A stretch of 64,000 nt of DNA from Cryptomeria japonica (Eukaryota; Streptophyta; Pinopsida; Cupressales; Cupressaceae). Made by a program: the position numbers and the translations under genes. Each line of letters starts with the position of its first letter. Within the stretch, counting starts at the first letter, position 1. The stretch spans positions 674,248,323 to 674,312,322 of the forward strand of contig NC_081412.1 in NCBI RefSeq assembly GCF_030272615.1. The letters run 5' to 3'. Under the pieces are notes generated by a model, which was given only the letters and a program-made list of their open reading frames with translations, made no database searches and was not told where the DNA came from. This document shows, piece after piece, positions 1-8,547 of this stretch.

Positions 1-957
1 ATTTAAAAGGTGGGCCAAGAAGCCTAACCTAAATATGGGCCACATTGATATCCTCCATCTCTTTCTTAAAAATCGATTTTCCTTTTCTTAGGAATAACCC
101 TAATATACCTAAAAACAAAGGATGATCTAGTAGGGTTCTAACAAAGTCCCCATGATTGAAGTAATAAACAAGGAAAAATTGTTTACCCTTTCTTGAGATC
201 TCAACCTAACCTTTTAGTTTCTATATTCTTTGGGCATGGCTCCTAAAGATATCTATATTTGACATAGAAACTAGGAATTAATAAAGAGCATGTTTTTCAT
301 TCTACTATAAGATCTATTAGCCACCGAGTTAGGTATTACAAGATGGATTCTTCCATTTTCTAGGAGCAACTCAAGAGGAAGGAGAATATCATAAAAAATT
401 AGATACTTTCCTATGAAAATATTTATCCATGATTAATGTATGTCCTTTCTCTCATTGCTTGGAGTAATGGGGACCTTGATTTTGAATATGTTTTCTTGAG
501 ATCTTAACACAACCCTACATTTAGGAGAAGCATACACCTTTTTATTTGTCTAAGAGAAGCGAGTAAACTATTTTCTAGCCACTATTCCTACCTAGTCACT
601 TGGGGAGAGATTGTTATTGCAAGCCAAAATAACACCCTACCTAGATGGAATTGAAACCCCTCAATAGACTATATTTGGAGAGTGTATACCTATAAGGGGA
701 CCCTTTCCTATCCTAGTGAGCATCCAATAGAGAATTATAAAAAAAATAAAAATCATGAAATAAGTATAAAATCTATTTTTACAATTAGTTACAAGAGCAT
801 GCCACTCCACTTTTTCATTGATTTTTGACATATTGATCTAAGAGAAAACCTTAGAGATAGTTGATCCTTCACTTCCATTGAATCCTCTTTCAAATTATCT
901 TCATCATCCTTATCCTATAATACAACTTCTACCAACAAAATTTAAAAGAACAAACCT
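1..957 (-). other. Decayed coding-like sequence, no intact gene
   Basis: No usable open frame is present. Read on the minus strand it gives short protein-like stretches separated by stops. This fits the 3' part of the decayed LINE whose reverse-transcriptase motif lies at 10,612-10,641, once the LTR element at 958-8,542 is discounted. The counterpart at 30,868-31,824 has the same appearance. The LINE assignment of this end is weak. Confidence 0.3.
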
Positions 958-2122
958 TGTTGGAATAATGATATATTTGTCATTAGTGAATACACTTAGT
1001 GAAAACACTTATTTGATTTTGAATGGTTACCGAGCTCATCACTCAGTCTACAGCCTATACCGAGCATTCAGTAAAGCTCACCGATTAAACAGTTCAAACC
1101 GAGCAGTAAGACTGTCACCGAGCATATGAGACAAACAGCAGTTACCGAGAAGTCAGTTCTCACCGAGTCACCAGTGGTTACCGAGTGACACTATATCTAC
1201 CGAGTCACCACAGCTACCGAGTTCCAAGCTACACTTCGGGACTAGTATGGACCGAGCTTCTACTCTTATCGAGAGCATGATGATGCCGAGTACTGTAGTG
1301 GACGCCGTGTATCAGAAGATCACCGAGCCAGCTTGAGGAACCGAGTATCTACCGACTCAGTAATATTTTGTTCACCTATGTAAGGCCGACTTAAGAATGA
1401 GTTTATGTTATTAATTTGTATGAGGCCGACTTTATGAAATGTAAATGTAATTATGGACGGTATATATATGTGATGTATTATACCATCTGTAGCAAGTATG
1501 AAAAATGTAAGATGTATGGATATGCGAAATTAGAAAGAGCAGAGTAGAAACTGCATTAAGGCAGCAGACCAGAACATTTTCGCAGAGTCAGTAAAGGAGC
1601 AGAATCGACATATCTATCTCAGAAGGAGATCAATACTCAAAGGATCTTATCAGCAATAAAGTTGTAAGTCAAGATCTACTGTTTCATCCTAACAGTTGAA
1701 TCAGTTTGTAAATCCTTTTACCGGGTAGACTTAACAGTCTTTTGTAAATCTCTTAACCGAGTGCATACTTCATTGTATGTTTGTAAATCCTCTAACAAGG
1801 TGGACCTAGCAGTCCAAATTTGCTTCTAACAGGGCAGATCATCAGAAGTGATCATTGTAAGCCTTAACCGGCCAACTTTTACTGCAGTACCAAAGTTTTG
1901 TGGGTACCATCCCCACCCCAGTTTTACTTTCTATTTGGAAGGTTTCTGGGTCACCAAATCTTTGTGTTATGTGTTGTGAATGATTATATTTTCATGCATG
2001 CAGTAGATTAAATGAATGAATGGTTTAATATATGCAAGTGCAGAAATGAATTAAAAGATTTAAGTGTTACTGATTCACCCCTCCCCTCTCAGTAACTTGG
2101 TTAGTCTTGAATATTTTCAACA
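958..2122 (+). repeat. 5' LTR of the 958-8,542 element
   Basis: The 1,165-bp LTR runs from TGTTGG to TCAACA and is about 99% identical to the LTR at 7,378-8,542. Its first 400 bp are packed with ACCGAG hexamers. Its end carries a pyrimidine-rich CTGATTCACCCC...CTCTCAGT stretch, also seen at the end of the LTR at 23,457-25,704. Confidence 0.93.
1029..1345 (+). promoter_or_regulatory. Array of 12 ACCGAG hexamers in the LTR
   Basis: Exact ACCGAG copies start at 1029, 1059, 1098, 1117, 1144, 1162, 1180, 1199, 1216, 1251, 1322 and 1340. A further copy is at 1756, and near matches (ACCGAT, ACCGAC, ATCGAG, GCCGAG) lie between them. The run from 1144 to 1216 has spacings of 18, 18, 19 and 17 bp. The same array recurs in the 3' LTR. 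More copies lie between the two ORFs at 3466, 3481, 3508, 3533 and 3552. ACCGAG differs by one base from the ACCGAC core bound by plant DREB/CBF factors. A regulatory role is inferred. Confidence 0.6.
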
Positions 2123-2124
2123 AT

Positions 2125-2136
2125 TGGTATCAGAGC
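2125..2136 (+). other. Primer-binding site
   Basis: TGGTATCAGAGC lies two bases after the 5' LTR. It complements the 3' end of plant initiator-methionine tRNA and is the usual Copia primer site. Confidence 0.85.
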
Positions 2137-2186
2137 ATTGTGGTTCTCAGAGTAAAAGTTTGACAACTTGAGAAAAGATCAAGACA

Positions 2187-3350
2187 ATGGAGATATTCAG
2201 ACTTGACAAAGCTATTGAGAATGAAAAGCTAGATCTAGAAATGGCCATAGCACAACTCAAAGAAGCAAGAGAACATCTTTCCCAATCCCTAAAAAGAAGA
2301 AAGGAACTAGCAAAAGAAATAAATGATCATGAGTATGTTGAAACAAAAATTGAAGATCTCTTTCCTACAAGTAGTTCAAATGAAGTAGATGAAGCAAACA
2401 ATGCAATCAAACAACTCCTAGAAAAAAATGGATTACTGCAAAAAGAAGTAAGGATGCTAAGAAGAGAACAGGAAATTCAGTCTGCAAGATTTTGTGAAAT
2501 CTTGGAACAAAGGAATAAAATGCAAAATGAAATAGAAGGAAGAAACAATGAAATTGTACAGCATGAAGATCTCACCGAGCAACTCTCCAATGCAAATGAA
2601 GAGATCAGAATTCTCAAAGAACAGAATGAAAGTTTGAAAAATGAGCTAGATATTCAAAAGCAAGCAAATGAAAGGATGATGAAATCTCAAACAGACTTGG
2701 ATCAATTAAATGAGCAAAATCTTCACAAACAAAAAGGTAAAGCTGGTCTTGGTCACAATGAAGAAGGTGAATCTTCCGAGAAAGGTAGCCAAAGAAATCA
2801 AAGACCTACATGCAATTACTGTGGTAAGATAGGTCACACATCAAACAAATGTTGGAGCAATGGAAAGACAAGATTCAAAGGCAAATGCTACAGCTGTAAT
2901 CAGCATGGTCACAAGGCTAGTGAATGCAAGGAGAAACCAAAATTTGAAGGCAAATGTCACAAATGCAAGAAACAAGGTCACAAGGCATCAGAATGTAGAA
3001 CAAAGACATTCACTCCAGCAGAACAAATTGTCAAAGCAATATTTGGTTGGGATTACAATACCTGGTGCAGATGTCATTATTGTGGAGAATATGGACACAT
3101 TGGGATGAATTGTACAAGGCATCATCTAAGGAAGAAAGATACAACCATAAGATGTTATACATGCACTGAACTCGGACATATAGCCAAGAACTGCATGAAC
3201 ACAAAGAAGGTTGAAGATGAAAAGAAAGCTAAAGCTGACAACATTCGGAAACAGATGAGACAACAGTGGGTTCCTAAATCTACCGAGCAGGATAATTCAA
3301 GCAATGGTCTTGTCACTCAAGAATTGGGTGACCCCACCATTACAAATTAG
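2187..3350 (+). CDS. Coiled-coil protein with five CCHC zinc knuckles (element ORF1)
   Basis: A 387-residue frame opens 50 bp after the primer site. Residues 1 to about 190 are charged and heptad-rich, a predicted long coiled coil. Residues about 205-345 carry five CX2CX4HX4C knuckles: CNYCGKIGHTSNKC, CYSCNQHGHKASEC, CHKCKKQGHKASEC, CHYCGEYGHIGMNC and CYTCTELGHIAKNC. Such knuckles bind nucleic acid in retrotransposon nucleocapsids. I do not see the capsid-type gag domain that normally precedes them, so this resembles a nucleocapsid tail fused to a coiled coil rather than a standard Gag. Likely roles are RNA binding and assembly with a partner element's proteins, by inference. No protease follows. 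Confidence 0.75.
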   Translation: MEIFRLDKAIENEKLDLEMAIAQLKEAREHLSQSLKRRKELAKEINDHEYVETKIEDLFPTSSSNEVDEANNAIKQLLEKNGLLQKEVRMLRREQEIQSARFCEILEQRNKMQNEIEGRNNEIVQHEDLTEQLSNANEEIRILKEQNESLKNELDIQKQANERMMKSQTDLDQLNEQNLHKQKGKAGLGHNEEGESSEKGSQRNQRPTCNYCGKIGHTSNKCWSNGKTRFKGKCYSCNQHGHKASECKEKPKFEGKCHKCKKQGHKASECRTKTFTPAEQIVKAIFGWDYNTWCRCHYCGEYGHIGMNCTRHHLRKKDTTIRCYTCTELGHIAKNCMNTKKVEDEKKAKADNIRKQMRQQWVPKSTEQDNSSNGLVTQELGDPTITN

Positions 3351-3977
3351 ATCCATTAAAGAAGATAAGGAACTGCATCTTCAAAGCCTTACCATAAGCA
3401 GTTCCAAAATACAAAAGCATAATCGATGAAATCAGTATTTCCGATACATACAGAAAAAGTCACTTACCGAGTTGAATGTTACCGAGCATGGTAAAACTGC
3501 AGACCTTACCGAGTTAGGTCAGACATAAGAACACCGAGTTAGGTCAGTCTTACCGAGCAATCGCTAAAGTCATTAAGTCATCTCACCTACCCACTTATCA
3601 AGCATTAATGACAGAATTTTAATAAAAAGGGCAAAATCGACTTCATTCTTCACCGCGTTATTCAGCATTCGAAGAGCTTAGGTTTTCAAAGTGCTTAAGG
3701 AGATTTAAGACGAATTTGCAGCGAAGGATCTAAAAAGAACTCGTTCCATTCAGCAATGACTTCCACTAGCACCACCAGTAGGAGTAAGGCGAAGAAGACT
3801 TCCAATATGTTAGTGAAAGGAGTTGAATGGACAGCGCCGAACTTCAAACTCGTTCCAGCGATCGCAGAATCACTCGACCCAAGTGGAGCATAGTCCAGAA
3901 TTCCTTCCAAGGTACTTCTTATCAATGACATTCGTACTCATTTCAAATGCACTATTCAGGAGTTAGGGACTTTAGAA
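3351..3977 (+). other. Spacer between the two element ORFs
   Basis: This 627-bp stretch has no long plus-strand frame. It carries five more ACCGAG hexamers between 3466 and 3557. The minus-strand frame at 3,695-3,931 overlaps sequence that looks coding on the plus strand and is treated as a shadow. Confidence 0.5.
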
Positions 3978-6900
3978 ATGGACAATGCCCTAAGTCAGCT
4001 ATGTGTTGACAAAACCCTAAAACCCGAGCATAGACATTTGGAAATCAAAGGTTTGACCCATATCCCACACCTACCAAGAAACTTTCAAGTGAAATGGATT
4101 AGGTATATATTGAGCCGTGTACATGATGGGCAACTATGGTTAGATCAACCTATCTTAATAACAAAGAAGATGATTCATAGAATCAAAGGTTTACCGATGT
4201 TAGACAAAGCAAAATCCACCAAAACCCTAGGTCGGGATGAACTGCAGGAGTTAACTCTTGCCGAGTGGGATGGCAGAGGATTGAAAATTAACAATGTATC
4301 TGATGTTGAACTTAAATTTGGTATTATTATCATTGCATATAAGCTGTATAGTTCCAGTAGGCTAAATAGTGTGGCATGTGAGGTAGTAGACCTTGCCTAC
4401 AAGGTAGTAAAGAAGAACATGGATTTTGACCTAGCAGAGGTTTTACTAGCACAATTCAACAAGAACATGGACAGTATAAGGACATCAAAGAATAATCCAT
4501 GCAAATTTGGTTCTTTGTTGATTTGTATATTTTTCTATGTACAAAACTTTGTCCCTTCTAAAGGCACAGTAGTATGGAGGAAGGATACTCCAATTTTGTA
4601 TCAGATAAATGAGTTTATAGCAGAAATAGGTCAGAATTTTGAGACAGTAATGGATAATTATTTTGAAGAATTTAAGGACAAAATGAACAACAGGTTCAGA
4701 ATTCCTCCTAAGTTGGTAAAAGATTACAAGGATGATATATGCTTCATGGTAGACTGTGATAAAGTTTACATCCAGGCAGCCATACCCCGAGTGGCATGGG
4801 TAAAACCATTGCCCTATGAAATTAACATAGATGAAGCAAGGGATATAATAGAAGCCCTGATAAATGAACCAGCCATTCCCAACACCCCTGCATTTGGCAC
4901 TTATGATGAGGCCAAAGCCAAAATTGAGCTTGAAATCAAGCTTCCAAAGGCCATCACCAGTACCAAGAGGAAGGCAACTAAAGAAACAGAAGAAACAGAA
5001 GAGGAATCAGAAGAGGAAGCAGAAACACCAAAGAAGAAAGGCAAAGTAGTAATCACCAAGCCCAAACCTAAAACTGCAGTGTTCACAAGGAGAACCAGGA
5101 AAGGGCAGAAAGAAAGTAAAGTTGTATTCAGGAAACCCCCTCCTACCTTCGAAGAAAAATTGAAACAGTTGGAACAAGGATCTGGCATGTCTAACTTCAA
5201 GGCACTGAAGTATGAAAGCAGATCAGATGCAGAAAAGATGCAGATAGAGGAGCTTTTACTGAACAAAATGGGTAAATGGAAATATACCCCAGATGATATC
5301 AGTTCTCAAATTCCAAATGAGCTTCTAGTCAGGATTAGACCAAGATGGACTTCAACAGTGCAAACTGTCAAAGACATTTATGCACAATCCTTAAAACAGT
5401 TGTTACCGAACCTGACATATAAAGAAGTAAAAGAGGCATTAAAGAAGAATGAACACCAAATGACACTTAGGTTTCATACCTTCTTAGTTCTCTCCAAGCA
5501 GATAGAAGCAATAGTAAATAATGCCACAATTGTGTGGAAAAGGATATATAATCTGCCAATGCCATCTGACCCCACGGTAACAATTGAGGGTGATAAAGAT
5601 GATGAAGAGGATGAAGAGAAGAAGGAAGAAGAAGAAGCAGCTGAGGAAGAAGGTGACACAGTAATAATAGGTGATGAAGAAGGTGACACGGTGATAATAG
5701 GTGATGAAGAAGATGATCCTGAACCGGTAGCAGCAGAAGTCATTGCATCTCTTCCTCACTCACCTCAGAAAGGCGTTGCATCATCAGCTTCAACCAGCAG
5801 GATTGTGAGCACAGTAGCTACATCTATTGCTCAATCCTTGCCAATCACCTCTCAGCTCCAGACCCCAACAGTTACCTCATCCACCGAGCTGCAGAGCATG
5901 TCATTATCTACCGGGATGCAGAGTGTTGCCTCTACCGAACAACAAGTGACTTCTTCAGTCACCGAGATCACAACTTCTCCTGCAGCATGTATAGTAAGTT
6001 TTGCAACCTCTCCAGTTTTGACACATTCTTTAGCACAAATGATCACACCAATCAGCACTCCTGCATGTACATCAATTTTGGGAACAGTCGGTACATCCAT
6101 GAGTCTTCCTCTAGTAAATCCCATTCCAGTTATAACAGCTACTCCAACCTTATCAACCATTGTAACTACATCAAAAGATAAGGAAGTAAGCACAGAAGTA
6201 ATACAAAAGACACCTTTAAAACTTCTGCTTACCGGCAAGGCTATAGAGGATGATATAGATCTGGATAAAGAGACTGTCATTCCACAAATAGACCTCAATA
6301 CTGCATCAATTGATGAAATGAGATTGATCAGCCAGTTGTTAGAACAAAAAGCAAAACAAAAACAACTAAGAAGTGAGAGAGACAGGGAATTCAACATCAT
6401 AAACGGTGCAAAGACCATTCTCACAGATGCCTTAGGTATAAAAGTTGATCCCTCTCAACACATTTTGCTACAACTCGAAGAGGCTGTGAATAGATTCAAT
6501 GAGGACTCATCAGGAGAAGAGAAACTGATAGAAAGAACCGAGAAGAAATTTGATAACAAGGTGCTTGAGCACATTGCTCAGCAGATAGCAATAAAACAAA
6601 TTGAATTGACCACTATTTTGGCCAAGTTAGAAAATTCTTTTAATAATGTAACTTCATTTTTTGCAAAGTTATGTGATGTTACCGAGTTCACAAAAGGAAT
6701 CAGAGATCAACTGAAGAAAATTGATGATGATCTGAAAGCAAGTGCACAACAGTTGCAGCTTGACCCCAGCTCAAGCTCAACTCACCATTCAAACATCAGA
6801 TTCCTATTAGATAAGCAATCAGAATTGCTCAGGGAAGATGCAAGGATCCGGTCTACATTGTTAGATATTCAAAATATGATCCTCCCTAACATGGATACAA

Positions 6901-7100
6901 TGCAGAAACACATTACACATTCCAAAACATTGATCCATGATAACATTTTTTCAGTTGCAGAGCATGTAATTGAACTTTCAGCCAAAGTTCAAGTTGCATT
7001 GTCTATTTGCACAATTTTGCAAGAAAATTGGGATAAGACCTTGGCGCATATCAAACAAGTACACTCAGAGTTTATCTCACACTTTAATATTTCTATTTGA
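3978..7100 (+). CDS. 1,040-residue protein of unknown family (element ORF2)
   Basis: I do not recognise this family with confidence. Residues 1-300 look globular, with hydrophobic and aromatic segments, and loosely resemble plant transposon-associated proteins of unknown function. Residues about 325-385 are basic and glutamate-rich, a possible nuclear-targeting segment. Residues about 535-585 form a strongly acidic tract containing the ten-residue repeat EEGDTVIIGD twice in tandem. Residues about 590-740 are rich in serine, threonine, proline and valine. Residues about 770-1030 are charged and leucine-rich, a likely coiled coil. No polymerase, integrase, protease or RNase H motif is visible. 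The frame ends 277 bp before the 3' LTR, where some Sirevirus-type Copia elements carry an extra envelope-like ORF. Any relation to that ORF is speculative. Confidence 0.7.
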   Translation: MDNALSQLCVDKTLKPEHRHLEIKGLTHIPHLPRNFQVKWIRYILSRVHDGQLWLDQPILITKKMIHRIKGLPMLDKAKSTKTLGRDELQELTLAEWDGRGLKINNVSDVELKFGIIIIAYKLYSSSRLNSVACEVVDLAYKVVKKNMDFDLAEVLLAQFNKNMDSIRTSKNNPCKFGSLLICIFFYVQNFVPSKGTVVWRKDTPILYQINEFIAEIGQNFETVMDNYFEEFKDKMNNRFRIPPKLVKDYKDDICFMVDCDKVYIQAAIPRVAWVKPLPYEINIDEARDIIEALINEPAIPNTPAFGTYDEAKAKIELEIKLPKAITSTKRKATKETEETEEESEEEAETPKKKGKVVITKPKPKTAVFTRRTRKGQKESKVVFRKPPPTFEEKLKQLEQGSGMSNFKALKYESRSDAEKMQIEELLLNKMGKWKYTPDDISSQIPNELLVRIRPRWTSTVQTVKDIYAQSLKQLLPNLTYKEVKEALKKNEHQMTLRFHTFLVLSKQIEAIVNNATIVWKRIYNLPMPSDPTVTIEGDKDDEEDEEKKEEEEAAEEEGDTVIIGDEEGDTVIIGDEEDDPEPVAAEVIASLPHSPQKGVASSASTSRIVSTVATSIAQSLPITSQLQTPTVTSSTELQSMSLSTGMQSVASTEQQVTSSVTEITTSPAACIVSFATSPVLTHSLAQMITPISTPACTSILGTVGTSMSLPLVNPIPVITATPTLSTIVTTSKDKEVSTEVIQKTPLKLLLTGKAIEDDIDLDKETVIPQIDLNTASIDEMRLISQLLEQKAKQKQLRSERDREFNIINGAKTILTDALGIKVDPSQHILLQLEEAVNRFNEDSSGEEKLIERTEKKFDNKVLEHIAQQIAIKQIELTTILAKLENSFNNVTSFFAKLCDVTEFTKGIRDQLKKIDDDLKASAQQLQLDPSSSSTHHSNIRFLLDKQSELLREDARIRSTLLDIQNMILPNMDTMQKHITHSKTLIHDNIFSVAEHVIELSAKVQVALSICTILQENWDKTLAHIKQVHSEFISHFNISI

Positions 7101-7365
7101 GTTATCTATTCTTTGGCATTATTGTCAAAAAGGGGGAGAATATGGAACATATTATTAGAGACAAAGGGAGAATGATCAAGGGAGAATGTAAATAACAATT
7201 GGTATAGAGATAAGTGTATAGAATCATATGTATATTCTATGGGGGAGTTATGTACAGTGAGATATACAGGTATATACAGCAATCTACAATTGGTATCAAT
7301 TTTGAAGAATCAAGTCAGCATGACAGATTCATTTTTGTCTCATAAGTGTTTTTGTCACTAATGCC

Positions 7366-7376
7366 AAAGGGGGAGA
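7366..7376 (+). other. Polypurine tract
   Basis: AAAGGGGGAGA lies immediately before the 3' LTR, where plus-strand synthesis primes in LTR retrotransposons. Confidence 0.8.
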
Positions 7377-7377
7377 T

Positions 7378-8542
7378 TGTTGGAATAATGATATATTTGT
7401 CATTAGTGAATACACTTAGTGAAAACACTTATTCGATTTTGAATGGTTACCGAGCTCATCACTCAGTCTACAGCCTATACCGAGCATTCAGTAAAGCTCA
7501 CCGATTAAACAGTTCAAACCGAGCAGTAAGACTGTCACCGAGCATATGAGACAAACAGCAGTTACCGAGAAGTCAGTTCTCACCGAGTCACCAATGGTTA
7601 CCGAGTGACACTATATCTACTGAGTCACCACAGCTACCGAGTTCCAAGCTACACTTCGGGACTAGTATGGACCGAGCTTCTACTCTTACCAAGAGCATGA
7701 CGATGCCGAGTACTGTAGTGGACGTCGTGTATCAGAAGATCACCGAGCCAGCTTGAGGAACCGAGTATCTACCGACTCAGTAATATTTTGTTCACCTATG
7801 TAAGGCCGACTTAAGAATGAGTTTATGTTATTAATTTGTATGAGGCCGACTTTATGAAATGTAAATGTAATTATGGACGGTATATATATGTGATGTATTA
7901 TACCATCTGTAGCAAGTATGAAAAATGTAAGATGTATGGATATGCGAAATTAGAAAGAGCAGAGCAGAAACTGCATTAAGGCAGCAGACCAGAACATTTT
8001 CGCAGAGTCAGTAAAGGAGCAGAATCGACATATCTATCTTAGAAGGAGATCAATACTCAAAGGATCTTATCAGCAATAAAGTTGTAAGTCAAGATCTACT
8101 GTTTCATCCTAACAGTTGAATCAGTTTGTAAATCCTTTTACCGGGTAGACTTAACAGTCTTTTGTAAATCTCTTAACCGAGTGCATACTTCATTGTATGT
8201 TTGTAAATCCTCTAACAAGGTGGACCTAGCAGTCCAAATTTGCTTCTAACAGGGCAGATCATCAGAAGTGATCATTGTAAGCCTTAACCGGCCAACTTTT
8301 ACTGCAGTACCAAAGTTTTGTGGGTACCATCCACACCCCAGTTTTACTTTCTATTTGGAAGGTTTCTGGGTCACCAAATCTTTGTGTTATGTGTTGTGAA
8401 TGATTATATTTTCATGCATGCAGTAGATTAAATGAATGAATGGTTTAATATATGCAAGTGCAGAAATGAATTAAAAGATTTAAGTGTTACTGATTCACCC
8501 CTCCCCTCTCAGTAACTTGGTTAGTCCTGAATATTTTCAACA
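7378..8542 (+). repeat. 3' LTR of the 958-8,542 element
   Basis: This copy is 1,165 bp, the same length as the 5' LTR, with about a dozen substitutions and no length difference. It is followed directly by the target duplication AACCT. Confidence 0.93.
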
Positions 8543-8547
8543 AACCT

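Larger units (their letters stand above)
958..8542 (+). mobile_element. Non-autonomous Copia-like LTR retrotransposon with two unknown long ORFs
   Basis: The element is 7,585 bp. Two 1,165-bp LTRs start TGTTGG and end TTCAACA, and a 5-bp target duplication AACCT lies at 953-957 and 8,543-8,547. Copy B of the segmental duplication keeps the uninterrupted target near 31,820, which confirms both ends. A primer site TGGTATCAGAGC follows the 5' LTR at 2,125, matching the initiator-methionine tRNA site common in Copia. A polypurine tract AAAGGGGGAGA precedes the 3' LTR at 7,366-7,376. No protease, integrase, reverse transcriptase or RNase H is recognisable. The interior holds a zinc-knuckle ORF and a 1,040-residue ORF. 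It looks whole from end to end. About 12 LTR differences (roughly 1%) suggest insertion within the last few million years, after the segmental duplication. Confidence 0.9.

Noticed and set aside
1029-1345. CRISPR-like look of a short repeat at regular spacing
   Set aside because: The repeated unit is only six bases with irregular gaps, inside a plant LTR; no CRISPR repeat or cas gene exists here.
4901-6424. Serine- and valine-rich minus-strand frames opposite the 1,040-residue ORF
   Set aside because: They are complements of acidic and Ser/Thr-rich codons in the real frame and have no independent signals.
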